Shown one piece after another: positions 41,689 through 53,668 of a stretch of DNA of 64,000 bases; positions within the stretch are counted from its first letter, which is position 1; every line of letters starts with the position of its first letter. The DNA is from Dactylorhiza incarnata (Eukaryota > Streptophyta > Magnoliopsida > Asparagales > Orchidaceae): contig JAWHQI010000005.1 in assembly GCA_033032865.1 (NCBI GenBank), forward strand, positions 11,680,001 through 11,744,000, in the 5' to 3' direction. The position numbers and the translations under genes are program-made. The notes beneath the pieces were generated by a model. That model did no database searches, was not told where the DNA came from, and was given only the letters and a program-made list of their open reading frames with translations.

Positions 41689-42972
41689 TTAAGTGTTTGG
41701 TAAGAGCATAGATTCATTATTCTCAGCGATAGTATCACCAGAAAAATAAAGTTTGAGACGATGGCCATTAACTTTAAAATCACCCTTATCCGGGTGTGAA
41801 ATCAACACAGTACCATAAGGAAAAACTTCTTTCACAATAAAAGGACCAGACCAACGTGATTTTAATTTGCCAGGAAATAAGCGCAAGCGAGAGTTATAAA
41901 GCAAGACTTGATCGCCTGGTTTAAAAGTTTTTGGATGCCTTAAATTTTTATCGTGAAAGTGCTTCATTCGCTCTTTATAGATCTTATTATTTTCATAAGC
42001 GTTTGAGCGCCATTCGTCGAGTTCATTGAGTTGAAATTTGCGATGCTCGGCGACTAAGTGAGGATCGAGATTTAGAAACTTCAAAGCCCAAAATGCACGG
42101 TGTTCGAGTTCTACCGGTAAGTGACATGATTTTCCATAGACTAGGCGGTATGGAGTACAACCGATGGCGGTTTTGTAAGCCGTCCGATAAGCCCAAAGAG
42201 CATCGTCGAGTTTTAAAGACCAATCTTTTCTAGAAAATGAAACAGTTTTTTCCAATATACGTTTAATTTCTCGGTTGACAACTTCGACTTGGCCGTTAGT
42301 TTGAGGGTGGTATGCAGTGGAGAGCTTGTGTGTAATGCCATATTTTGTTATAATTTTTGCAAGCTGGGCGTTACAAAAATGCGCACCCCTATCACTAACG
42401 ATCGCCCTAGGCGTACCAAATCGAGAAAATGTTTTTTTGAGAAAAGAAATAACAACACGAGAGTCATTCGTAGGAAGTGCTTGGGCTTCCACCCATCGGG
42501 AAACGTAATCAACCGCAACTAAAATATACTTATTTCCGCAACTAGAAGGGAGGGGGCCAACAAAGTCTATGCCCCAAAGATCAAAAACTTCGCATTCAAG
42601 AAAATAATTTTGCGTCATTTCATTTTTACTAGAAATATTTCCGGTCCGTTGGCAACTATCGCACCGACTCACCAAAGATTGAGCATTTTTGAAAAGGCTA
42701 GGCCAATAAAAGCCTGCACTAAGAACTTTGTGAGCGGTTCGATTGGCTTGATAATGGCCACCGGTCGGTCCTTCATGTAAATGTTTCAAAATGTTTTGAC
42801 CTTCTTCAAACGGTACACATCTTCTAATGACTTGGTCTGCACATACTCTAAAGAGAAATGAGTCCTCCCAAAAGTAATTCTTCAAATCGGCAAAGAATTT
42901 CTTCTTTTGCTGAAAAGAAAATTCTTTTGGGAGAACACGGGCACTAGATAATTGGCAAAACTGGCAAACCAA
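41689..42972 (-). pseudogene. Integrase, element E
   Basis: The open frame covers 427 codons; the first dozen or so are out of frame with the family and reflect a frameshift near 42950 that separates this part from RT. The zinc-binding HHCC is '[12 protein letters not shown]' and 'CDSCQRTG'. The core motifs are 'GIDFVGPLP' (Asp), '[11 protein letters not shown]' (Asp) and '[14 protein letters not shown]' (Glu). The C-terminal '[20 protein letters not shown]' is the Athila signature. All catalytic residues are present and the domain is otherwise intact to its stop at 41689. Confidence 0.92.
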
Positions 42973-44702
42973 GGAGTAGAAGATGAAGTGTTAATTTTCA
43001 AAAGTTTTTCATCCGGAAAAAAGTCGTTAAAAGATTTTTCATTTAATTCTTCGATATAAGGATTTTCTAAACAAGATAAGTGATCCGCCGCCAAATTTTC
43101 GGCTCCTTTCTTATCCCGGATTTCCAAGTCGAACTCTTGAAGTAGTAGAATCCAACGAATTAAGCGTGGCTTGGCATCCGGGTTTGAAAGTAAGTATTTA
43201 AGGGCTGAGTGATCCGTACAAACAATGATTTTGGAGAGGGTTAAATAAGGGCGAAACTTATCGAACGCAAAAATAAAGGCCAAAAGCTCTTTTTCCGTTG
43301 TGGTGTAATTTTGTTGCGCCGAAGTGAGAGTTTTACTCGCATAGTAAATAAGATGAAAATTTTTAGAAATACGTCGGCCTAAAACTGCACCAACAGCGAA
43401 ACTACTCGCATCGCACATAATCTCAAAAGGGAGGTTCCAAACCGGAGCGATCATAATCGGTGTGTTAATGAGTTTTTCTTTAATTAAGTTAAAAGCGGAT
43501 AAACAAGCATCGTCGAAAAAAAACGGAGCATCTTTTTCGAGGAGATGAGTGAGAGGTTTAGTGATAAATGAAAAATCTTTAATGAAACGATGATAAAATC
43601 CAGCATGTCCTAGAAAACTTCTTATTGCTTTTACACTTGTTGGTGGAGGTAATTTTTTGATTACTTCTATCTTAGCCTTATCTACCTCGATACCCTTAGA
43701 CGAAATCTTATGACCTAGAACTAGTCCCTCTCGTACCATAAAATGGCATTTCTCCCAGTTCAAAACAAGATTTGTTTCTTCGCATCTTTTCAAAACTTTT
43801 TCTAAATTACCTAAACATAAATCAAAAGAATCCCCATACACCAAAAAGTCGTCCATGAATACTTCCATAAAATCTTCTGTGTACTTGTCAAAGATAGCCA
43901 GCATACACCTTTGGAATGTAGCCGGCGCATTACAAAGACCGAAAGGCATTCTACGATAGGCAAAAGTTCCGAAGGGGCAAGTAAATGTTGTTTTCTCTTG
44001 GTCCTCGGGTGCTATAGGGATTTGGAAATATTCCGAGAGACCATCGAGAAAACAATAAAAATTGTGCCCGGATAAATGTTCTAACATTTGATCGATAAAG
44101 GGAAGAGGGAAGTGATCTTTACGAGTGGCATCATTTAATTTACGGTAGTCGATGCACATCCTCCATCCTGTTACCGTCCTAGTTGGAATCAACTCGTTAT
44201 TCTCGTTTGCTACCACCGTAATCCCACCTTTCTTCGGCACTACCTGGACTGGACTCACCCACTTGCTATCCGAGATTGGATAGATAATCCCCGCATCTAA
44301 TAATTTAAGTACCTTGCCTTTTACTACGTCTTTCATATTTGTGTTTAATCGGCGTTGAGGTTGAACGACATTACAGGAGTTATCTTCTAAAAGGATTTTA
44401 TGTGTGCAAAAAGATGGACTTATACCCTTGATATCTGAAATTTGCCAAGCTATAGCTTGGCGGTGTTTTTGTAAAACCGTTAATAATTTTTCATTTTTCG
44501 ATTTAGTCAAAAATGTCGAGACTATAACTGGTAGATTAGAATTTTTCTCCAAGAAAATATATTTAAGGTGGTCGGGTAGTTGTTTAAGTTCCAAAGTAGG
44601 TGACTGCTCGTACGAAGATATTAATACCTTGTCCTTATGAAAAATAATTTCTTCAAAAGATTTGGATTTTGTTTGATTTTCAGAAATATTGCTAACAGCC
44701 AT
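42882..44702 (-). pseudogene. Reverse transcriptase and RNase H, element E
   Basis: 606 open codons. RT motifs are '[14 protein letters not shown]' (about residue 150), '[11 protein letters not shown]' (180), '[11 protein letters not shown]' (219; the family usually has Tyr-Ser-Gly-Tyr) and '[18 protein letters not shown]' (250). The catalytic 'FMDDFLVYG' is at about 282-290. RNase H follows with '[14 protein letters not shown]', '[20 protein letters not shown]' and '[12 protein letters not shown]'. The frame is lost just before integrase. The start Met at 44702 is only the first ATG after an upstream lesion, not a true start. Confidence 0.92.
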
Positions 44703-44822
44703 AACTGTATTGGGTGGAAATCATGTGGGAGTTCAGAAAAAGAAGAAAAACTTTTTTCAGAAACATTTTCAAAAGAAAAATTTTGCTCGTCATGAGAAAC
44801 GTCTAAGAAGAAACATGAATCA

Positions 44823-46994
44823 TCATTTGATAAAGTATTTTTTCATGGACGGAGTGATGGAAAATGAAACTTCATCATCGCCTACTCGTAGAAAGAGTTT
44901 TCCGTTACTTACATCGATTACCGCACGAGAGGTGGCAAGAAAAGGTCGGCCAAGGATCAAGGGGACCTCGACATCCTCTTCGATATCCAAAATGACAAAG
45001 TCTACTGGGAATATAAACTTGTCAACCTTTACGAGCACATCCTCTACTATTCCTAACGGATACTTAATTGACCTATCAGCAAGTTGTATACTCATCCTAG
45101 TCGGGCTTAGAGTACCCAAACCTAGCTTTTTAAATAGAGAAAAAGGCATCAAGTTGATGCTAGCTCCTAAATCGGCCAACGTGTGTTTTACAAATAAATC
45201 GCCAAAAACGCATGGAATAGAAAAACTACCCGGATCATTTATTTTTTTGGGCAAATTCTTTGTTAAAACCGCGGAGCACTCAGCGTTTAAAGTAACATGA
45301 GATAGATTTTCCATTTTCTTTTTGTTGGTTAGAAGTTCCTTCAAATACTTAGCATATTTGGGCATTTGTGAAATTGCTTCATAAAAAAGTAAATTAATAT
45401 GAATTTGTTTGAAGATTTCCAAAAACCGATGATATTGATCATCTAACTTTTCTTTATTTAATTGAGATGGATACGGCGGAGCGGGAGAATTTTTAAGAAC
45501 GGGAGGCGAAACAATAACTTCATTTGAAAGAGGTGGTTCAGTTAAAATAGGGGCAATAGTCGCTTCGGGCTCTTCGCTAACGGATGGACCGGATAATTCT
45601 TTCCCACTCCGAAGAGTTATAGCGTTCGCTTTTTCTCTCGGATTGGGCTCGGAATTAGCGGGAAGAGTCCCCGGCGGTCGCTCGGATACGATTTTGGCGA
45701 GCTGCCCGATTTGATTTTCAAGATTTTTAACCGTTCCTGTTAAGTTACGAATCGTCGCCTCATTCGCATTAATATATTTTGAAAACATTTCCTCCATGGT
45801 GGGAGGTTTTGAAAAATTTGGATTTTGATTTTGTGGTGGTGGTGGAGTGAAATCATGTGGCGGACGTGCGGCGTTTGCGGGATTACTCCACGAAAAATTA
45901 GAATGGTTACGCCATCCGGGGTGATACGAATTAGACGCAGCATTAAAACTAGGAGGAGCAGAAAAAACAGAAAAATTATTAAAATTGTTTTGAGCAGGCC
46001 TGGTTATGTTCCCCAGATAATCCACCTGCTCGGCAGCAGCAGCATTTGCATGTTCATGTACCTGAATGGCGGAGGCAGCAGTCATCTCCGTTACTTTCTT
46101 GTTCAGCATCTCTACTTGAAGCGCCAGTTGGGACACATAGTCCACTTCGTAGGTACCTGCAGGTTTAATTGGGCGAGACCTAGGCGTATTCCACGGATAG
46201 GTGTTCATTGCCATATCCTCGATAAGCTCAAGAGCACCCTCCGGAGTTTTTTGGTTCAAAGTACCACCGGATGCGGCGTCTATCATTTGCTGGGTTGCTT
46301 AATTTAGCCCATTATAAAATGTCTGGACCTGTAACCATACAGGCAGAGCATGATGAGGGCAACGTCTTAAAAGTTCTTTGAACCTCTCCCAAGTGTCATA
46401 GAGGGTCTCAGAATCGATTTGACTAAAAGTACAAATATTAGTTCGAAGTTTAGCAGTTTTAGCGGGGGGAAAATACCTAGCAAGAAATTTTTCTGTTAAA
46501 GTGTCCCAAGTAGTGATTGATCCTCTTGGGAGAGAACTCAACCACTGTTTGGCTTTTGTTCTTAAGGAGAAGGGGAAGAGTCTTAGCCTAATCGCATCGT
46601 CTAAGACACCATTAATTTTGAAGGTATCACAGATCTCAAGGAAACTAGCAATATGTAAGTTCGGATCTTCATCTGGTAATCCGTCGAACTGCACATATTG
46701 CTGCACCATTTGTATAGTGTCGGGCTTAAGCTTAAAATTGTTGTTCGCTATTGCAGGTCGAACAATACTTGATTCTCTACCCTCCAGGTTAGGCCGAGCA
46801 TAATAGGACATGGTCCGTTGCTGGACTTCATCTGGATTGAGCTCACCCATATTTTCTGAATTACGATCACAATCACCGTTAGAATCCTCAACAGTATCCT
46901 GAGAAGTGAAACCCCCGAATCGTAAATTTCTCCGGAAGGAGCGTTCGATTTCCGAGTCCAATTCAACAAGTAACGAAGAATTCGTGCGGGTCAT
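44823..46994 (-). pseudogene. Gag and protease, element E
   Basis: ATG at 46994 opens Gag ('MTRTNSSLLVELDSE'; core 'HIASFLEICDTFKING', 'LRLFPFSLRTKAKQWLSSLP'). A single in-frame TAA at 46299 follows 'FYNGLN', and the same frame continues to 44823. The second half has a Pro-rich linker, a coiled-coil-like segment, and protease with active site 'LADLGASINLMP' (about 45170) and 'LILGRPFLAT'. Between 44825 and 44703 the coding text moves to another frame and back, so two compensating indels separate protease from RT. No CCHC knuckle is seen, which is usual for Athila. Confidence 0.9.
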
Positions 46995-47350
46995 GCACTA
47001 GCGGGAAGAAAAGGGAAAGAGGGGAAAATAAACGAAAGTGAAGGAATACTAAAATTAAAAATGATGATGATGATTTTTTTTTTCTCTTTTTTTAGAAGGA
47101 TTATATTAGGCGGATTATATTAGTCCTAGACTTCCCGAGATCTGCCCTGTGAGGGGTTTGCAACGGTACTAGAGGCTATGATGGGAATTCAAGCCCAAAG
47201 CGTCCTTTCCAGGAATTTAGGTGGGATAGAACAACGATGATGTGGGTTGATTATAAGATATGATAATAATTTTTTTTTTTTTTTGTAGAAGTAATAGCGA
47301 CGGCGTTTTCTTAATATTGACAAATATCCCCGGCAACGGCGCCAAAAACT
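46995..47350 (-). promoter_or_regulatory. Leader and primer site of element E
   Basis: On the minus strand the site TGGCGCCGTTGCCGGGG (47344-47328) lies six bases after the LTR end and matches the tRNA-Asp site used by Athila. The leader down to the Gag ATG contains A-rich runs and the 90-bp motif at 47121-47212 that also occurs in elements A and H. Confidence 0.88.
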
Positions 47351-49053
47351 TGATAGATTAATTTACTATCAACCCGAAAAGGCAAGTGTACCTATCGAAT
47401 TGTAGTATCAAGGTCGTATTTAAAACACGGGGTTGTCAATTACTAGTACTCACGCCGTTAGTAATATCCTACCGAATGAAAGTTGATTTTGGTTTTTGAA
47501 ATTGAAAATTGCAAGTACGAAAAATTAATGAAAGAGAAATTCACGATTTTAAAAAGGCTTAGTACTTGATTAGGTGTTCTTGGGAATCCGATTATAAAAG
47601 AGGCGCTCTAATTCTTAAAAATTCCGTTTCGATTGGAGGATTGAAGAAATACGATAGAGGCTCGCTAGAGACAACTACCGCCTAATTTTAATAATATTTC
47701 AAATCTAATCTCTTAAAATTTGAAATAAATTAAAATTGCATGAACGTTAATCCCGAATCCAAAAGCAGCGATATTTTCAATTTTCAACGAAAATACGGCA
47801 AACCCTTTATTTCTGAGAGATCTAAAGCATCCACGAGTCTCTCGGCTAACTAGAATACCAAATCGGATGGCGAATTTATATACTAGCAATATAAACTCGC
47901 AACCAAAGTTTAATCAGAAATAAATCGAAATGAGAAATAAGAAATAGAGATGATAAATTATAAATTAATCTTCATCCCAGTATTAACCAATCAAGCACTA
48001 AAAGAAAATTTAGCTACGCATATTAGAGAAGGAAATGACAACGAGATTAAGAGAAAGCATTTTCATTAGTTATATAAAAAGAGTACAACAAGGAAAGTTA
48101 AATGACAATAATATTCTTAAGAACAAGAAATACAAAGCATGGAAAACTAAAAGCTTGAAACTAACTCTCCCTTGATCTCTCTCTTGCTCTCTTGCCAAAA
48201 AAGTTCTCCAAAAGCATGAAGCATGGGCTCTATTTATAGATGAAGGGGGAAGGTTCTAGAAATCACAAGAGAAGAGGGAGATCAAAGGGTGGCCGGCCAC
48301 ATGCATGGGAGAGGGGGGGGGGGGGGGTGAATTTCATTTAATGGGAGGAGGGAGAAAGGTTCATGCTGGGAAAATGCATGCATGAATTAAATAGGAGGAG
48401 AGAGAGAGAGGGCCATGCATGCATGTTAATTTAAAAGAAACATAAAGAGAAGAATAAGAGAGAGAGAAGAATGAGATTCATTTAAGAGAAAGAAGAGAGA
48501 GGAGAGAGAGGGCGAAATTCGCCCAAGCATTGATGGAATGCATGCAAAGGTGGCGGTTTGATAAGGGGAGCTGCTCACGGTTTGAGCTGGCAGCAAGGGT
48601 GATCGGGTTTTAGCTTGGAGAGGGCTGCACTTGAAGAGCTTGGGCTGGAAATGAAGGGCTGCTCGGGTTTGACCAGGTAGAGGGCTGCATGCACCATGTT
48701 TTGGGCTCGGTTTGCACCATAGGAGGAGCTCGGGCTGCAACATGTAGAGGGGCTGCACCATAGGTCTTCTTTTTAATAAAATTTGACTAGTCTTGAGCAT
48801 GAATTTGTGCGACTCTTGGTTGGCCGGGTTGCATCACTTTAACTCCGAAAATATGTTGCGACGACGTTTTGACAGCGGGCACTAACGATTCCTCCCAGGC
48901 CTGTCAAATAACACATAAATTAACATTAATGCGAATAATTATAAAAATAATAATAAGTAGATAATTATACTAAAATTTAGAGAAATATATAGAGTTTATA
49001 TTAAAAATATAGTAATAGTGATAAGCATATTTAAGTCAAAATATGCGTCATCA
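47351..49053 (-). repeat. 5' LTR of element E
   Basis: It is near-identical to the 3' LTR with small differences, including an extra segment of about 14 bp near 47880, a longer G run at 48313-48327 and shorter GA runs. The TATA-like box is at about 48232-48241. Confidence 0.95.
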
Positions 49054-49058
49054 GAGAG

Positions 49059-49553
49059 TTCTACGAAGATTTCCTCTAAGATTTCCTCTGAGCGTTCCTT
49101 CGGTGCTTGAAAATCTCCTTCGTGTACTTGGAGATTTTCTTTCCCCCGAAAGGCTACTCAGCATTCTCACTTTTCTTCTCACCAGCATTCTCACTTTTGT
49201 TCTCACCAGCATTCTCACTTTCGTTCTCACGGTTGTTCTCAGAAGAAGAAATACTTAGCTTTCCGAGAGGTGGTCTGTCACCCTCGGAGTTTTCTCTTTC
49301 TCTCCACTACTGTAACGAACGGCGGTCTGTCGCGCTCGAATTCTAAGTCTCTAATTGTAACCCCTCAGAAGATAATGGAAGGTGGTCGGCACAGCTCCGA
49401 CCGCGTGATTTTTTACCCTTTCCGGATTTTTCACGTTAAAATCATTCGTGTCACTTACTAACTCATTCATTGACTGTTTGCACGCTCGATTCACTTATGA
49501 GCTAAGACGGTTCAATTCTACCGTTCTACCAGAGCTCCCGAGTGATCGCAACA
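49059..49553 (+). repeat. 3' LTR of element F, second part
   Basis: LTR sequence of element F resumes after the GAGAG duplicate, includes three 'CACCAGCATTCTCACTTT'-type repeats (49158-49225) and ends near GATCGCAACA. The end is tentative because no other copy of this LTR is available. Confidence 0.6.
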
Positions 49554-51100
49554 ATAATAAAAAAACAAACTGTCCTTTAACAGCAAGTGCAACTAATAAG
49601 AACACACATTTTCTATTACCTAACGTATAGTATTGGTAACCAACAATTTTTTTACCTTATATTAAATAGTAATTTTAAATAACGATATTAAAACTTAACC
49701 AAGAGCAAATAAATTAATGGACTTGGATTTACTCTGAATTTTTGCAGAAAAGTATGACCGAAATTGTATTACTAAAATTATTATTGCACGAAAATTTAGC
49801 ATATTGTCATATATGCAATTCGTCAACGTACATCAATGCGTATCAACACCTAGTCATCAAAAATCGTTAAATAGTCGGAAACTAGTTAATAGATTTATTT
49901 GAAATAAAGCACCATGTTAAGAGATGTACTTGACGCAAAATGAAAATTAAATGAAACATGTGAAACTAGGATCAAAGTCTAGGGACTTATTTGTGTATTT
50001 TGGCAATGTTTTATTTATAAAAATAATTTGTGATAGCTCAATATATCCAAGGCGAACATGTTGGGTTGCTCGGGCGAGCCACACCGCAGTCGCTCACGGG
50101 CAGTGACTGTGTAGTACAACCCCAATCAGTCGCACACGTGAGGAACTTGTGTGCCCCCAAAAATAATAGTCATGCACGGGCATAGCCGATGTTGATGCGC
50201 CCACAATGCAGCAGAGTGCACATGCAAAGCCATATGCGGGATTGCTAGTAAATAGGAAGAAATAGTAATTCAAACTAGAAAAAATAAGCTCTCATTTTAT
50301 TTATAAGTGTATTGATGATTTTCACTATCTGTTCCGAACAAAACATTAAAAAATGGGGGAGCGTAATCTGGGTGGACGGTGCAGTAGCCGTTTAAGATTA
50401 GTGTTTCTCCATTTCTCGAGGTGGTGCGCGAAAAAAAGGTCCTTACTGGAGCCCACCGAAACCTGACTCGTACCAAATGGAGAAAGCTGGAATAAAGTGC
50501 TTTTTGACAATATAATCGCGTTCACAATCCAGGATCATTATGAGTGCAAAACAAGGTTGGTTGTTCCTTTAGCCTTTTCACTAGCGAAGACTGCAAAGTT
50601 TTCAAGCCTTTTAAAAAGGAGCATCTCTCCCCTCTCCTTTTTTCTCCTCTTTTTTCCTTCTCCCTTTATCCCTTTCTCATAACTGCTCTTAACTTCTGTT
50701 TTATCTCTCATCCTCATATTTTGTCTCTCTGCCAGGAGAATATTTCAGCAGAAGCGGCATCCAAAGGAGACTTGAGTCATGGAAAGAATCATAACCAAGT
50801 GGCAAGGCTTTTTTACTTCTCTTTTCCTTATTTGGACTTTTCCGCTTTTGTGCGCCCTATCTTTTTTCCCTGTCTTTATCTTTATTTGAGTTCTTTCCCA
50901 ATGACCAGCGTTAGTTACATTAAAATCATAAAGGTTTGTAGGCCTATATATACCTTATCATCCTGACTGTGCAAGTTGTTTGATTTATGGTTTAGAGTTG
51001 GAGTACATTGTGTTGTTTATTTTATGTTTAGAGCAATGTTAAAGACAAGCCTAATTGATTATGTGCACCCGCAAAATAATCAAAAAAGCTCATTCAATCG
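49554..51100. other. No gene seen
   Basis: AT-rich sequence with a GC-richer patch at about 50040-50260. From about 50340 there is a pyrimidine-rich stretch and a possible splice acceptor ('TCTCTCTGCCAG' at about 50733), but no exon with a recognisable product. I see no repeat that matches the rest of the window. Confidence 0.4.
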
Positions 51101-51119
51101 ATTCCTCCCAATCGTAATT

Positions 51120-51905
51120 TACTCCTACGCGCATGCAGCCGTAAAATCGCTATCCTTACCTCCTTCTCCCTCGACGCAGGCAGCTGGCGGATGTGTCTTC
51201 TGTCTCCGCCTCCTTGAGTGATTTTGGGCGCAGCCTCCTTCCTGCTCGCACCCGCGACCCGTTGATCGAGCAAGGACGGGAACTGCCAATCGATCGAGCA
51301 AGGACTGGAACCGGTAAGCTTCTTCCCCTTTCGGTTCGGGATTATGGAACTCGTATATGGTGTTGTTCATCTTCCTCCCTTTTTTTCTAAGTTCATCTTC
51401 CTCCTACAGGTATAAAAAGTGTATATAGTTGAAGCTCCATTATTGTCAAATTTTTATCTCTGGTAAACTTCTTCTTCCTACTGTTTTCTGCTTTTTGTAA
51501 CGTATATTGTGGATTTCTAATTGTGATAACAATGTGTTCAAATGAATAGTTGGCATTGTTTGAAGAGGCAAGTAACACTACACATGTAGATGTTGGAAAT
51601 GAATTTACCAATGACACTGTTTTTCCATGTAAAGATAATTTGGTCGAATGAGCTCATAATGTTGCAAGACGTATAGTTTTTTTTGTAAACATTCAAAGAG
51701 CTGATAAGATTGTTACACGTGGTAAACCAAGTTTTATGTTGTGTTTTGATAGAGGTGGTTATCCCGAGAGAATCAGAGTAATAATGATTTTGTTAAAAGG
51801 AATTAAAGAAAAACAAGCACTAAGCGGTGTGGTTGTCCTTTTGCATTGTAATGTAAGCGATGATATTATATATATAATTTTGAGAGCTTTGATTTCAATG
51901 AAGTG
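51120..51905 (+). pseudogene. FAR1/MULE-like coding relic with leader and intron-like sequence
   Basis: A CT-rich leader (51120-51310) ends in a good splice donor (ACCGGTAAGC at about 51310) with a pyrimidine-rich acceptor ending CTACAG near 51410. From about 51560 a plus-strand frame reads 'EEASNTTHVDVGNEF', 'AHNVARRIVFFVNIQRADK', 'KPSFMLCFDRGGYPER' and 'GIKEKQALSG', ending by about 51905. An in-frame TGA lies where the family has Trp before 'AHNVARR'. The pattern resembles the N-terminal FAR1-type zinc-binding segment found in MULE transposases and FAR1-related proteins. The key Cys and His residues are mostly lost. Assignment rests on general resemblance. Confidence 0.4.
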
Positions 51906-52600
51906 ATCTATGCCGCCTTCACTATCGAAAATGATATATTTCAAGAGGTTTTACCCCTTTAATTTTTAAAAAAAATTGATAATACATGTGTTCATAGATA
52001 TCTAATGGGAACTCGATCATTTACGAAGGTTCTATGTTATGCAGGTTGACGCTCAAGCGGACCGTTAAAATTTGGGGAGTTTTGGAGAATGATATGTTCT
52101 ATGTTTGTGTATTATTTACAATTTTTGAGAGGTTTGGTATAATTTGGAGAATGATGCAGACTATTAGTCAATCTTACGATATTTAAAATGATTTTTTGTG
52201 AGGTTTTATTTTGGGTGCACATATAATGTTTGAATGTAACTAAATTTTTTTGATGTGCACATAATGTTTGGATGCACATAACAAAATTTGATGCGCGCGT
52301 AACATTGCTCTATGTTTATGGTTGTTTTATGTGTAAATGTCACTCAAACTTTTGCATGCGTTTCAAGATAGAATATGCTTTATTTTTAGGGACGTCGATT
52401 GGTTTGAAATAATTGGAGGGATGCCTATTGAATTTAGTTCAGTTTTTCACCTTGGTATGTTTTTATCCAATTTAATTAATTAGTAGGGAATTGTTCTCAC
52501 TATATATAAAAAAATCAGAAGTATTGAAGGCTATGAAAATTGGATTGAACCAAAAGTTTGAATTTAGGCCGAGTTTGGGGGCGTGGATGTTCCTCGGAGC
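51906..52600. other. No gene seen; AT-rich
   Basis: It has repeated phrases such as 'GTGCACATAATGTTTG' (about 52215-52275) and nothing else recognisable. Confidence 0.4.
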
Positions 52601-53668
52601 CCCTCTGTGAGGAGGCCACCACGGCCGCAGTGGCCTCCACATGGTGGATTAGTGTGTAAACACTGTCACCAACTTGCATAATCATCATAAAATCCTTTAA
52701 GTTATTATCCTAGCATTGAGATATTGTGCATGTTTACCCAAAATATAGCGACCATGACAAGCAACTACACAAAGTCCTCACTTAAGCAGGTATGAGCGGT
52801 TATAGTTATTCTAATCACTCGTGGTCTTTGTAGTTCAGGATCAAGTAGTCGCCATCGGCTCAGTCAAAATGCTTGCGTGAATTGTCTCCGGAGTTCACAT
52901 AGACCCCAACCTTCTGATTAGTCACACAAGAGGTTGTCTTCAAACATAGCCCACGTGGACAGCCACCTCGAGACCTCGCATTCTATCATTTTTGTTATTG
53001 GCAAACCAAAGAAAAGCTTCCTCAAAATCCTGAGTTAGCAGGTCAGTGATGTCCGCCAAGATTCAGCTCTTAGCTGGACGGTTCATTCCTCAGCAGTAGG
53101 GGAGGGCACACTCTTTGTGATCACTTATCCCAACATCTTTGTTGCAAGCAGAGCAAGCAGCAAACCGTGTAGTTACATCTATGTAACCACGTGGGGGTAG
53201 TGTTCAAGTACTCCTCGAGACGCCCGGGCGGATACACTTATGTAACCGCGTGGCCCAGTGACCAAGCTACCTCAAACTCGATCAACGCACCTCCCTGATA
53301 GTTCGTGTCGTTATCGCTTCTATGACCGCGGGACCCAACTCCCTCATCTCCAATAGTGTAGGCAGACTCATTCAGTGTCCGCCAGTTGTCCTCCTTAGTA
53401 GAGTGGGCAGACACTCTCCCAGTGACTGCCCAAGCTTAGTGTCTCAGCCTAGCCGCACAACCAGCTCGCCATCATAGAGTTTGCGTGGTTACAACTTGTG
53501 TAACCACATGCCCATAGCTTTCTTGTTATCTTCACACCAATGTGACCTCTCATCCCTGCTTGTTTCTCCTGTAAATTGGCAGCCTATAGTTTTTGGGCAG
53601 CCCGTTCGAGCAAGCCCCCGCTAGTATAAGTAGGGGGCACAATACTGTAGAGATGGGACTATAGAGAG
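52601..53668 (+). repeat. LTR-like region with TATA-type promoter
   Basis: It contains repeated 'ATGTAACCACGTG / ATGTAACCGCGTG' phrases (53160-53260 and 53490-53510) and ends in a promoter-like block with GTATAAGTAGG (about 53615) that is shared with 3260-3330. LTR G2 begins directly after. No coding frame is supported. Confidence 0.4.

Larger units (their letters stand above)
38255..49053 (-). mobile_element. Element E: full-length Athila retrotransposon, TSD GAGAG
   Basis: The element is 10.8 kb on the minus strand with two LTRs (38255-39949 and 47351-49053), an Asp-type primer site, gag-protease, RT-RNase H, integrase, a noncoding region, a hairpin and a purine tract. GAGAG flanks it (38250-38254, 49054-49058) inside the LTR of element F. 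The LTRs are nearly identical by eye, with small indels in GA and G runs, so the insertion is fairly recent. No envelope-like ORF is found. A few point lesions interrupt the coding frame. Confidence 0.95.
25157..49553 (+). mobile_element. Element F: 5'-truncated Ty3/gypsy, Tat lineage, hosting elements B and E
   Basis: Excluding insertions, F comprises a partial protease, RT, RNase H, a second RNase H, integrase (25157-28421 and 35846-36234), two tandem-repeat arrays, a purine tract and a 3' LTR (37244-38254 and 49059-49553). A second RNase H domain between RNase H and integrase is characteristic of the Tat group. Many stops and frameshifts make it inactive. Reading continues exactly across element B once one TSD copy is discounted. 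Confidence 0.85.

Noticed and set aside
42289..42522. Plus-strand frames within 42-46 kb
   Set aside because: They are antisense shadows of Athila gag-pol on the minus strand.
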